Assembly: GCA_038213435.1 (NCBI GenBank)
Contig: JBBQTI010000013.1
Location: 1-64,000 of the forward strand
Reading direction: 5' to 3'
Source: PALSA-610 sp038213435
Lineage (GTDB): Bacteria; Actinomycetota; Acidimicrobiia; IMCC26256; PALSA-610
Length of the DNA: 64,000 nucleotides
The position numbers and the translations under genes are program-made. Numbering within the stretch: position 1 is the first letter of the stretch; each line of letters starts with the position of its first letter. Of this stretch, positions 24,410 to 32,520 are shown piece by piece. A model generated the notes under the pieces. The model was not told the origin of the DNA and did not search any database. It was given only the letters and a program-made list of their open reading frames with translations.

Positions 24410-25756
24410 ATGTTCGGACTCTCGCGCGCGCGGGTTGCCGTCGTCGCGGGTGTTCTCGCCTCGGTTGTCGCCTCCGTCGGGGCTCCTGGGGCCGCGTACG
24501 GCCTGGCGACGGCCACCACCACCACCACGATTGGCGGCCCGGAAATTCCCCCGCCGTCGGCCGGCTCGAGCACCACGGTGCCGTCGACCGGCCCGACGAC
24601 CACCACGACCATCCCTCCGCCGCCGATGCCGGCGTTCACGTTGCCGACCGATGCCGGTCTGCAGCTCATGCAGACGATGCAGAAGGCCAAGTCCGAGCTG
24701 CAGGCTGCGCAGGACGGGCTCGGTCCGGCGGAGTCTGCCGTCGCGACCGCGCGGAAGAACGATGCCGCGGCGCGCCGCGCGCAGAAGAAGCTCGAGGCCG
24801 CCGCCCGCACAACGCAGCGGCAGCTCGAGGAGACGCGAACGCGCCTTCGCCGGGTCGCGGCCGAGGCCTACATGCGTGCCGGCGACACGCAGCTCATGAG
24901 CGCGATCGCGGGGTACCTGAGCACCACCTCGATCGTCGATGCCGGAAGTCAGCTGCACGTGCTCGGAACCTTCGGCTCGAACCAGAAGGAGCTGCTCGAC
25001 AAGTATCTCGCCCTCAAGCGGCGCGTCGACGGTCAGGTCGCGCACATCAGGGACGTCTCGGCGCATGCTGCGGATGCGGTTCGTGTCGCCGAGCAACATC
25101 TGAGTGAGTTCCGCTCGACGATCGACGACTCGCGTACGCGCATCGCCGTTTCCCTTGCCGGTATCCACGACTTCCAGACCGCGGCGACGAGCGCGACGAG
25201 CCCGATCCTCGGGCCCGGCCGGCTGACCGCGAAGCAGATGGCCGACTACGTGATCGCGGAGCACTACACGCCGCGTATCACCGTGCCGATCGAGATCCTC
25301 GCCCAGATCTACCTCGACGAGGGGGCGAATACGGGCGTTCGCGGCGACGTGGCATTCGCACAGTCGATTCTCGAGACGGCCGGCTTCGCGAACCCGGGGA
25401 GCGCGCCGACCGACAACAACTTCGCCGGTATCGGCTGGTGCGACTCCTGCGTGCACGGCTTCGACTTCCCCGACGCCAAGACCGGCGTGCGCGCGCAGAT
25501 GCAGCTGCTACGCGTGTATGTCGACCCGCTGTTTCCCGACCTGGCGTACGCGGCCAAGGATCCGATCCTCCTGCCGGGAACGCTGACACTGGGCTTCCGG
25601 GGCAAGGTGCAGACGTGGTGGGACCTGTGGGGGACATGGGCGACGGGCGCGCTCTACGGGCAGCGCGTGTACGACATCTACGAACGCATGGTCGCGTTCT
25701 CGCTGTTGGACCCAACGCCCCCACCGCCGGCGCCCACGAAGCCCCAAAGCCCCTGA
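24410..25756 (+). CDS. Secreted coiled-coil protein with glucosaminidase domain
   Basis: A 448-aa exported protein. A signal peptide (about 1-32) is followed by a Thr/Pro linker with TTTTT runs (about 33-80), a long coiled coil (about 90-240, rich in Ala, Lys, Arg, Gln, Glu), and a C-terminal lysozyme-like glucosaminidase domain (about 275-420). That domain includes VPIEILAQIYLDEGANTGV, VAFAQSILETAGFANPGSA and NNFAGIGWCDSCVHGFDFPD. Coiled coil plus hydrolase resembles cell-division peptidoglycan hydrolases activated at the septum. The Glu in SILET is a likely catalytic residue. ATG 24410 or GTG 24386 could start it. Confidence 0.82.
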   Translation: MFGLSRARVAVVAGVLASVVASVGAPGAAYGLATATTTTTIGGPEIPPPSAGSSTTVPSTGPTTTTTIPPPPMPAFTLPTDAGLQLMQTMQKAKSELQAAQDGLGPAESAVATARKNDAAARRAQKKLEAAARTTQRQLEETRTRLRRVAAEAYMRAGDTQLMSAIAGYLSTTSIVDAGSQLHVLGTFGSNQKELLDKYLALKRRVDGQVAHIRDVSAHAADAVRVAEQHLSEFRSTIDDSRTRIAVSLAGIHDFQTAATSATSPILGPGRLTAKQMADYVIAEHYTPRITVPIEILAQIYLDEGANTGVRGDVAFAQSILETAGFANPGSAPTDNNFAGIGWCDSCVHGFDFPDAKTGVRAQMQLLRVYVDPLFPDLAYAAKDPILLPGTLTLGFRGKVQTWWDLWGTWATGALYGQRVYDIYERMVAFSLLDPTPPPPAPTKPQSP

Positions 25757-25808
25757 GATCGACGGCCTCGGGAATCCGCGCCACGCGTCGGACGTTACTG
25801 ACCGCGGT

Positions 25809-26243
25809 ATGCCGAACCTCGAGGACTTCAAAGACGATTTCGCCGCATTCAACCAAGCGCTCATCGACGAGTTCCGCAACGACGGTGGGAAGGTCACGGG
25901 CATGTTCGCGGGCGCGCCGCTGGTCTTGATCACTACGACGGGCGCCAAATCGGGACGGCGCCGCACGACGCCCATCGTCTATACGACCGACGACGACCGC
26001 ATCGTGATCATCGCCTCGAAGGGTGGCGCGCCGACCAGCCCGGACTGGTACCACAACCTCGTCGCGCGTCCCGAGGTGACTGTTGAGCTGCCGAACGAGA
26101 CGTTCGAGGCCCGCGCCCGGGTCGCCGAGGGTCCGGAACGGGAAAGGCTGTGGCGCGCACAAGCGGCAATGATGCCGAACTTCGACGAGTACCAGAAGGC
26201 CACGACTCGCAAGATTCCTCTCGTCGTGCTCGAGCGCGTCTGA
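25809..26243 (+). CDS. Deazaflavin (F420)-dependent nitroreductase-family protein (Ddn-like)
   Basis: A 144-aa single-domain split-barrel protein. The family signature TTGAKSGRRRTTPIVYT (about 45-60) and SKGGAPTSPDWYHNLVARPE (about 75-95) are the F420-binding and substrate regions of Ddn-like F420-dependent oxidoreductases. These proteins reduce quinones or other small substrates with F420H2. The F420 link supports an actinobacterial host. No operon partner is evident. Confidence 0.88.
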   Translation: MPNLEDFKDDFAAFNQALIDEFRNDGGKVTGMFAGAPLVLITTTGAKSGRRRTTPIVYTTDDDRIVIIASKGGAPTSPDWYHNLVARPEVTVELPNETFEARARVAEGPERERLWRAQAAMMPNFDEYQKATTRKIPLVVLERV

Positions 26244-26284
26244 CACCGGGAACGAAACCCGGCCCGATGGGGCACACTGTCGGG

Positions 26285-26635
26285 ATGGCCGCCGAACGAG
26301 ATGAACGACCGTGGGGAAGCTACGAGGTACTGATCGATGAGCCTGACCACAAGGTCAAGCAGATCACGGTCAAAGCCGGCAAGAGATTGAGCTATCAGAA
26401 GCACGCCCGTCGCTCCGAGCACTGGTTCATCGTCAGGGGAAGTGGTGTGGTGACGCTGAACGACACACCCATTGCCGTGCGGGCCGGCTCCGCCGTCGAT
26501 GTCGCGCTGGGCGCGTCGCATCGGATCGAGAACACCGGAAGCGATGATCTCGTCTTCGTCGAGGTGCAGCACGGCGACTACTTCGGCGAAGACGACATCG
26601 TGCGGTTGGAGGACGACTTCGGACGCGCGAGATGA
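26285..26635 (+). CDS. Cupin, mannose-6-phosphate isomerase type II C-terminal-like
   Basis: A 116-aa single cupin. RPWGSYEVL near the start, ITVKAGKRLSYQKHARRSEH and WFIVRGSGVVTLND give the metal-binding cupin motif 1 (KxH..R..HW). FVEVQHGDYFGEDDIVRLED DFGR at the end is the usual ending of the PMI-II family. It is a stand-alone isomerase-like domain; the guanylyltransferase half found in bifunctional enzymes is absent. A sugar-phosphate isomerase role is likely but unproven. Confidence 0.82.
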   Translation: MAAERDERPWGSYEVLIDEPDHKVKQITVKAGKRLSYQKHARRSEHWFIVRGSGVVTLNDTPIAVRAGSAVDVALGASHRIENTGSDDLVFVEVQHGDYFGEDDIVRLEDDFGRAR

Positions 26636-26653
26636 GAGGCCCACCACGCGGGC

Positions 26654-26673
26654 GCGGCTACCTGGGTAGTCGC
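26654..26673. terminator. Hairpin after the cupin gene
   Basis: GCGGCTACC and GGTAGTCGC pair with a TG loop, 18 bases after the stop at 26635. No T tract. The rest of 26636-26923 holds nothing else I can name. Confidence 0.45.
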
Positions 26674-26923
26674 CCCACCGGTCCCGCGGAGAGCGGCGGC
26701 CGGCTGCGTGAACCGCAATTTCAGGCGCGCGCCGCACCACGGGCCGGTTGAGCGGAGCCGTCCGCTGGGTCGTGCTCTTCCGCGGATCGGACGCCGTCCT
26801 CCGGGTGCAAGAGGACCACGTGCATTCACTCGAGCTGGTGGACTGACCCGAACGAACGACAGTGCGACGTCGCGATCGCCGAAGATGCCGCCACGAAAAG
26901 CCACTCGACCGAAAGGAGCTGGG

Positions 26924-27328
26924 GTGTCCACCGCCACCGAAGTCCTCATCGTCGCGGGGATGCTCAACCTGTTGGTTGGCGCGCTTTCCGGCATCCCGAT
27001 GGCGCTGGTCCGCCAGGCTGGCGCTCCGGAAGTCCCCAAATATCTGACCATGGTTCACATGGCCGGACTGATGCATGGCCCGATTCTGTTGGGCGTTGGG
27101 TTCGCGCTGACGATCTCGACGCTCTCGGCGTGGTTCGCCACCTCGGCCGCCATCGTCCTGTCGGCTGCGTCAGCCTTGCTGGTCATCAAGGACACGCTGA
27201 ACTGGCGTCAGCACGTCACTGACGAGTTCGCACAGAACACGTTGGGCCTTCGAATCGGGAAGATCTTCGGACCACTCCACATCTTGGGGCTCGCGCTCGC
27301 CACCGCGTGTGTCATCAGCGGGCTGTAG
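26924..27328 (+). CDS. Small membrane protein, unknown function
   Basis: A 134-aa hydrophobic protein with about four membrane helices: residues about 5-30, 48-65, 70-92 and 112-133. It has LLVGALSGIPMALVRQAG after the first helix and MVHMAGLMHGPILLGVGFAL including His residues. I do not recognise a family; the pattern is similar to small quinone- or haem-binding membrane proteins, but that is not evidence of function. GTG 26924 follows an AAGGAG. Confidence 0.6.
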   Translation: MSTATEVLIVAGMLNLLVGALSGIPMALVRQAGAPEVPKYLTMVHMAGLMHGPILLGVGFALTISTLSAWFATSAAIVLSAASALLVIKDTLNWRQHVTDEFAQNTLGLRIGKIFGPLHILGLALATACVISGL

Positions 27329-27355
27329 CTCGCCCGCTGCGCATACGCTCGCCGG

Positions 27356-27904
27356 ATGCCGGTCAAGGAAGGACCCGTCCCGCCGTTCCCTGAAGGCGCC
27401 GACCCCGACGAGTACGACCGGCTTCGTCGCCGCGTGCTGTGGAAGATGCCGAGCGGGCTCTACGTCGTCGGCTCGACCGACCGGGCCGAGCGCCGCAACG
27501 CCATGACCCTGAGCTGGGTGACGCAGGTGTCGTTCGAGCCGAAGTGGATCGGCATCGGAGTGGAGCGCGAGGCGTTCACGCGCGAGCTGATCGCAGCAAG
27601 TGGGGTGTTCAGCCTTTGCATGATCGATCGTGAAGATCGTGCGATCGTGCGCAAGTTCACAAAGCCGGTCGACGTCGATCTCGCGGCCCGCACGTTGAAC
27701 GGATTCGCCTATCTCGACGGCCCTGCGACCGGGGCGCCGGTGCTCGCGCAGTCCGTCGCGTACGTCGAATGTGAGGTCCGGCAACCGGTGACCATCGGCA
27801 ACCACACCCTGTTCCTCGGCGAGGTGGTCAACGCCGCGTTCTTGCGGGACGAGGAAACCGAGGTCCTGCGCATGGAGGACACCCGCATGAGCTACGGCGG
27901 CTGA
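27356..27904 (+). CDS. Flavin reductase-like FMN-binding protein
   Basis: A 182-aa protein with the flavin-reductase split-barrel fold: RVLWKMPSGLYVVGSTDRAE, RNAMTLSWVTQVSFEPKWIG, ELIAASGVFSLCMIDRED, and a final AYVECEV..FLGEVVNAAF. Such proteins supply reduced FMN to a monooxygenase or act directly. No oxygenase is directly adjacent. The ATG lies 6 nt after a TACGCT -10-like hexamer, so the message may be leaderless. Confidence 0.85.
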   Translation: MPVKEGPVPPFPEGADPDEYDRLRRRVLWKMPSGLYVVGSTDRAERRNAMTLSWVTQVSFEPKWIGIGVEREAFTRELIAASGVFSLCMIDREDRAIVRKFTKPVDVDLAARTLNGFAYLDGPATGAPVLAQSVAYVECEVRQPVTIGNHTLFLGEVVNAAFLRDEETEVLRMEDTRMSYGG

Positions 27905-27940
27905 GCGCGGCCGCCGCTCCGCTCCGTGGAGCGATCAGCC
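27899..27940. terminator. Bidirectional hairpin between convergent genes
   Basis: An outer GGCTGA/TCAGCC pair encloses an inner CGCTCC-GT-GGAGCG stem (27920-27933), placed between the ends of a rightward and a leftward gene. It can serve both as a terminator. Confidence 0.55.
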
Positions 27941-28204
27941 GAAGAGGAGCCGGCGCACGGGCGCGGCGGGAGCGGGGGGCGCCTTGAACGCCCGGTGATA
28001 CGCGGCCAGTGCGTTGGCGGCTTCGGTCCGGTTGGCCGCGATGGGGGAGCTCTGCTCGCCGTCACGGTGTTGCCAGTACCAGCGACCCTCCTTCGAGGAG
28101 ACCTTCCCGATGCTCGTGCGGGCGCCGGCGGTGGAGAGGCGGACCTCGGCGCTGCTCAACGAGAGTGGCAGCACCTGTACCTGTCCGTTCACGGCAGTCG
28201 TCAT
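27935..28204 (-). CDS. Small hypothetical protein, 89 aa
   Basis: The start at ATG 28204 has a very strong GGAGGAGGTGA before it, which supports a real gene. The protein has a compact core (WYWQHRDGEQSSPIAANRTE) and a Pro/Ala-rich tail. No membrane segment or known domain was recognised. It is convergent with the flavin-reductase gene. Confidence 0.6.
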   Translation of the reverse strand: MTTAVNGQVQVLPLSLSSAEVRLSTAGARTSIGKVSSKEGRWYWQHRDGEQSSPIAANRTEAANALAAYHRAFKAPPAPAAPVRRLLFG

Positions 28205-28304
28205 CGTCACCTCCTCCACCTCCTTCGCAGGGGTCATCGCTGCGACTCGCCCGGGGGTTACGGGTCAGGGCGTGCTTTCGTCCCGCCTTCTAGGCTTCGG
28301 CGTG

Positions 28305-29339
28305 ATGGCCGACACTTCTGCAGCGCGATCCGCGAAGAGTCCGACGCGAAGTGGACTTTTTCACAGTTGGCGGTACGTGCTCGCCACGACGAATCCGCCA
28401 CCCGGGCGCCTGGATCCGGTGTCGAAATGGCTGTATTTGACCCGCGCTGGGGTACTTCCGATGACCCTGGTGGCCGCGGCCATCGCCGGCTTGTTGGCGG
28501 TCTACCGGGGTGCGGACGTCTCCTGGGGCTGGTTCGCCGTGGCGGCCGCCGGCATCGTCCTCGCGCATATGGCGAACAACCTGATGAACGATCTCTTCGA
28601 CCTCCAGGTCGGAACCGACCGGGCCGATTACCCCCGTAACCTCTATTCGCCGCACCCGGTACTTTCGGGCGTGATCACGCGCACGGGGCTCGCGACCTGC
28701 GCGATCGCCGTCAACGCGCTGTGTCTGGCGATCATGATCGTGCTGACGGCGGCCCGGGGCTGGCCGATCGTCGGCTTCGCGCTCGGCGGCTTCCTGCTGT
28801 CCGCGGCGTACACCGCGCCACCGTTGCGCTTGAAGAAGCACGGCCTCGGCGAGCCGACCGTGCTCGTGGTCTGGGGCCCGTTGATGGTCGGCGGCACCTA
28901 CTACGCGGCGACGGGCACGATTCCGGGCGCCGTGGTGCTCGCATCGTTCCCGTACGCGCTGCTGTGCACGACCGTGCTGATGGGCAAGCACATCGACAAG
29001 ATCGCGTGGGACGCGCCGGACGGCACGCATACGTTGCCGGTGATCATGGGCGAGGCCGCGGCCCGCCGGCTCACCCAGGCGATGTTCGTCGCGTTCTACG
29101 TCTCGATCGCCGCGCTCGTGCTCGCGCGCGTCCTACCCGTGGCCTCGGTGTTGGTCGTGTTTGCATGGCCGCTGCTGCGGCGCACGTTCGCCTACTACTC
29201 GCAGCCCAAACCCGACGTCTCTCCCATGCCCAATCCCGTGTGGCCACTGTGGTTCGCGGCGCTGTCGTTCCTCGTGACCCGCCGCGCGGGCGGTCTGTTC
29301 GTGGTCGGCCTCGTCATCGGCGCGATTCTCGGTTGGTGA
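28305..29339 (+). CDS. UbiA-family polyprenyltransferase, MenA-like paralogue
   Basis: A 344-aa integral membrane protein with about eight helices. Both metal-binding Asp-rich sites of the UbiA superfamily are present: ANNLMNDLFDLQVGTDRADY (about 90-110) and GKHIDKIAWDAPDGTHTLPV (about 228-247). It is separate from menA at 11579 and its ring substrate is unknown. The ATG at 28305 lies 8 nt after TAGGCT, so the message is probably leaderless. No menaquinone genes are next to it. Confidence 0.85.
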   Translation: MADTSAARSAKSPTRSGLFHSWRYVLATTNPPPGRLDPVSKWLYLTRAGVLPMTLVAAAIAGLLAVYRGADVSWGWFAVAAAGIVLAHMANNLMNDLFDLQVGTDRADYPRNLYSPHPVLSGVITRTGLATCAIAVNALCLAIMIVLTAARGWPIVGFALGGFLLSAAYTAPPLRLKKHGLGEPTVLVVWGPLMVGGTYYAATGTIPGAVVLASFPYALLCTTVLMGKHIDKIAWDAPDGTHTLPVIMGEAAARRLTQAMFVAFYVSIAALVLARVLPVASVLVVFAWPLLRRTFAYYSQPKPDVSPMPNPVWPLWFAALSFLVTRRAGGLFVVGLVIGAILGW

Positions 29340-29436
29340 TACGGCATTACGAGCCGGCATCGCCGCCGTAGTCATACGACGTTACGCTTCGCGCCGAATG
29401 AAGCGGGACCCTGCAAACGGGACTCAGGGAGGCGAA

Positions 29437-31080
29437 GTGATCTCCAGCACGATGCAGGACTTCCCGCTGACCATCACCGCCGTATTGCGGCACGGGATGA
29501 GCGTCTATGCCGGCGCCGAGTGTGTCACGTGGAGCGATACAGGGCCTCGGCGCGCCACGTACGGGACCATCGCGGCCAACGCCGGGAGGCTCGCCAACGC
29601 GCTCACGCGTCTCGGTGTGCAGCCGGGCGACCGTGTCGGCACATTCATGTGGAACTCCCAGGAGCACATGGAGGCGTACCTCGCGATTCCGTCGATGGGC
29701 GCGGTGCTCCACACGCTGAACATCCGGCTGTTCCCGGAGCAACTCGCCTACGTGATCAACCACGGCGGCGACAAGGTCGTGCTCGTCGACGATTCGCTCG
29801 TGCCGGTGCTCGGCAAGGTCGTGTCCGAGCTGACCAGCGTCGAGTGCTTCGTGATCGTGGGCGTGGGCGACGGCGACGGCGACGCCGCGGCGCTCGGTAC
29901 CGACCGTCCGATCGCGCGCTATTCCGAGCTGCTCGCGCAGGAGTCTCCCGAGGTCGCATGGCCCGACATCGACGAGCACCAGGCCGCGGCAATGTGTTAC
30001 ACGTCCGGAACCACCGGCAATCCGAAGGGTGTCGCCTACTCACACCGCTCGGCCTTCTTGCATTCGTTCGCGGCGCTCACGGGCAACGCGTTGGACCTGT
30101 CGGAACGCGATCGCATCCTCATGATCGTGCCGATGTTCCACGCGAACGCGTGGGGCATTCCCTACGCGGCCTTCCTGTGCGGTGCGTCACTCGTGATGCC
30201 GGGCCGGTTCCTGCAAGCCGAACCGCTGACGCGCATGGTGAAGGAGGAGCGCGTCACGTTCTCGGGCGCGGTGCCGACGATCTGGGCCGACATCTACCGC
30301 TACGGCGAAGACCACGACATCGACCTGTCGAGCATTCGCATGATCGTCTGTGGGGGCTCGGCGGTGCCGCGTTCGCTGATGGAGAACTTCGAGAAGAAGT
30401 ACGGCGTGCGCATCATCCAGGCCTGGGGCATGACCGAGACCTCGCCGCTCGCCGCGGTCGCGCACCCGCCCGCCTCCGTCGCGGTCGGTTCGACCGAGGA
30501 GATGGACTGGCGGGCGCGCACCGGCAGGGTCGTCGGCGGGGTCGAGCTGCGGATCGTCGACGACGCCGGAAGGTCGTTGCCCTGGGACGGAGAGGCCGTC
30601 GGCGAGATCGAGGTGCGGGGTCCGTGGATCACGGCCTCCTACTACCGCGATCCGTCCCCCGAGAAGTTCGACGACGGATGGTTGCGTACCGGCGACGTCG
30701 GCAGTGTCTCGCCCGAGGGATTCATCCAGATCACCGACCGGGCGAAGGACGTGATCAAGTCCGGCGGTGAATGGATCAGCTCGGTCGAGCTCGAGAATCT
30801 CTTGATGGGTCATCCCGACGTGCTCGAGGCGAGCGTCATCGGGGTTCCCGACCCGCGCTGGGACGAGCGTCCGCTCGCCTGCGTCGTGCGCAAGGGCGAT
30901 TCGAAGGTCGACGCGGCGGCGCTCGCCGGTTACTTGGGTGGGCACGTGGCCAAATGGCAGATACCGGAACGATGGAGCTTCATCGACGAGGTTCCGAAGA
31001 CGTCGGTCGGAAAGTTCGACAAGAAGGTGTTGCGGGCCCGCCACCAGAAGGGTGAGCTCTCCATTGAACAACTGGATTGA
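29437..31080 (+). CDS. Long-chain acyl-CoA synthetase (FadD-like)
   Basis: A 547-aa adenylate-forming enzyme of fatty-acid activation. The AMP-binding loop is MCYTSGTTGNPKGVAYSHRS, with PMFHANAWGIPYAAFLCGAS, IQAWGMTETSPLAAVAHPP, DGWLRTGDVGSVSPEGFIQI, and the C-terminal KTSVGKFDKKVLR lysine. GTG 29437 has GGGAGG before it, and a TACGCT -10 at 29383-29388 fits a 40-base leader. The Nudix gene overlaps its end, so they form a unit. Confidence 0.9.
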   Translation: MISSTMQDFPLTITAVLRHGMSVYAGAECVTWSDTGPRRATYGTIAANAGRLANALTRLGVQPGDRVGTFMWNSQEHMEAYLAIPSMGAVLHTLNIRLFPEQLAYVINHGGDKVVLVDDSLVPVLGKVVSELTSVECFVIVGVGDGDGDAAALGTDRPIARYSELLAQESPEVAWPDIDEHQAAAMCYTSGTTGNPKGVAYSHRSAFLHSFAALTGNALDLSERDRILMIVPMFHANAWGIPYAAFLCGASLVMPGRFLQAEPLTRMVKEERVTFSGAVPTIWADIYRYGEDHDIDLSSIRMIVCGGSAVPRSLMENFEKKYGVRIIQAWGMTETSPLAAVAHPPASVAVGSTEEMDWRARTGRVVGGVELRIVDDAGRSLPWDGEAVGEIEVRGPWITASYYRDPSPEKFDDGWLRTGDVGSVSPEGFIQITDRAKDVIKSGGEWISSVELENLLMGHPDVLEASVIGVPDPRWDERPLACVVRKGDSKVDAAALAGYLGGHVAKWQIPERWSFIDEVPKTSVGKFDKKVLRARHQKGELSIEQLD

Positions 31081-31783
31081 GCAACGCAGAACCGCAAAGG
31101 CGCCGGGCGCGGCGAACGGAGTCGACGCGGCTCCGGCCGCGACGGTGGTGCTGCTGCGCGACGGATCCGGGGGCCTCGAGGTCCTGCTCGCGCAACGGTC
31201 GTCGAAGCTGGCCTTCCACGGCGGCGCATGGGTGTTTCCCGGCGGGCGTATCGATCCCGGCGACTACGGCGACGCGCCCGACGATCTCGCCGGCGCCGCG
31301 CGTCGCGCCGCGGTGCGCGAGGCGAAGGAGGAGGCGGGCGTCGACGTCGACGCGGAAGCGCTCGTGCACCTCTCGAACTGGACGACGCCCGAGGGATCCC
31401 CGAAGCGGTTCGCGACGTGGTTCTTCGTCGGGCCGGTCGCCGGCGGCGACGAGGTCGCCGACGGCGCCGAGACGGAAGTGCTGCAGTGGTTCGGTCCCGA
31501 CGAGGCCCTTGCCGCGCGTGCAGCAGGCGAGATCGAGCTCGCGCCGCCGCAGTACGTGACGCTGCTCGACCTCCGCGCGTTCGCGACGGTGGCCGACGCG
31601 ATGACCGCAATCGAGGCGGCGGAATCGGTCGACTATCTACCGCGATTCCATTTCGTCGACGAAGGCGCGATGTGCATCTATCCCGAAGACGTCGCCTACC
31701 CCGACGTTGGGCTCCTCGAGACGCCCGGCCCTCGCCACCGGCTCTACTTGCGTGGCGAGGCTTGGGAGTACATCCGCGACTGA
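31052..31783 (+). CDS. Nudix hydrolase, NUDT19/CoA-diphosphatase-like
   Basis: A protein of about 243 aa. The Nudix box is intact: GGRIDPGD..AAVREAKEEAGV with REAKEEAG as the metal-binding core (about 58-90), set in a long-loop form that resembles the NUDT7/NUDT19 CoA-diphosphatase group. A role in CoA or acyl-CoA turnover fits its overlap with the acyl-CoA synthetase gene, but the substrate is inference. The start is unsure: GTG 31052 or TTG 31064, both inside the upstream gene. Confidence 0.78.
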   Translation: MSSPLNNWIEQRRTAKAPGAANGVDAAPAATVVLLRDGSGGLEVLLAQRSSKLAFHGGAWVFPGGRIDPGDYGDAPDDLAGAARRAAVREAKEEAGVDVDAEALVHLSNWTTPEGSPKRFATWFFVGPVAGGDEVADGAETEVLQWFGPDEALAARAAGEIELAPPQYVTLLDLRAFATVADAMTAIEAAESVDYLPRFHFVDEGAMCIYPEDVAYPDVGLLETPGPRHRLYLRGEAWEYIRD

Positions 31784-31787
31784 CGCG

Positions 31788-32423
31788 TTACTTGTCGGGC
31801 TGCGGCGTGATCCGGAGGTACGGCTTCAGCGCTTTCCATCCCTTGGGGAACTTCGCCTTGGCGTCCTCGTCGGAGACTGCCGGGACGATGATGACGTCCT
31901 CGCCGTTCTTCCAGTTGACCGGTGTCGCCACGCTGTAGCCGGCGGTCAGCTGCAGCGAGTCGATCACGCGCAGGATCTCGTCGAAATTACGACCGGTCGA
32001 CGCCGGATAGGTGATGATCAGCTTCACCTTCTTGTCGGCGCCGATGATGAAGACCGAACGCACGGTGAGCGTGTCGCTCGCGTTGGGGTGGATCATGTCG
32101 TAGAGGTCCGAGACCTTGTGATCGGAGTCGGCGATGAGCGGGAAGTTCAACTTCACGCCTTGCGTCTCCTCGATGTCGTCGGCCCAACCCTTGTGGTTGC
32201 CGAGCTCGTCGACGGACAAGCCGAGGATCTTCACGTTGCGCGCGTCGAACTCGGGCTTCAGCTTCGCGACCGCGCCGAGCTCGGTCGTGCACACGGGGGT
32301 GAAGTCCTTCGGGTGTGAGAACAGGACCCCCCAGCTGTCGCCCAGGTAGTCGTAGAAGTTGATCGTGCCTTCGGTGGTCTCGGCCGTGAAGTTCGGGGCA
32401 ACGTCTCCCAGTCGCAGCGCCAT
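31788..32423 (-). CDS. 1-Cys peroxiredoxin (Prx6 type)
   Basis: A 211-aa peroxiredoxin with the peroxidatic site FSHPKDFTPVCTTELGAVAK (Cys about 45) and the long C-terminal extension of the Prx6/1-Cys subgroup, including WKNGEDVIIVP and a final WKALKPYLRITPQPDK. It reduces hydroperoxides in the cytoplasm. It is convergent with the Nudix gene and divergent from the MFS gene at 32521. Confidence 0.93.
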   Translation of the reverse strand: MALRLGDVAPNFTAETTEGTINFYDYLGDSWGVLFSHPKDFTPVCTTELGAVAKLKPEFDARNVKILGLSVDELGNHKGWADDIEETQGVKLNFPLIADSDHKVSDLYDMIHPNASDTLTVRSVFIIGADKKVKLIITYPASTGRNFDEILRVIDSLQLTAGYSVATPVNWKNGEDVIIVPAVSDEDAKAKFPKGWKALKPYLRITPQPDK

Positions 32424-32473
32424 GCGATGCCTCTTTCGTCAGTTGGTCCGGTCGGGTGAAAACCCCGGCAAAT

Positions 32474-32496
32474 AGGTCGGGATTTGCAACCGACCT
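32474..32496. promoter_or_regulatory. Inverted repeat in the peroxiredoxin/MFS divergent promoter
   Basis: AGGTCGG and CCGACCT are perfect 7-bp inverted arms around nine bases, in the 97-bp region between the two divergent starts. It may be an operator for one or both genes. Confidence 0.45.
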
Positions 32497-32520
32497 GCCC
32501 TCGGTATTGTTCCGCGTGCT

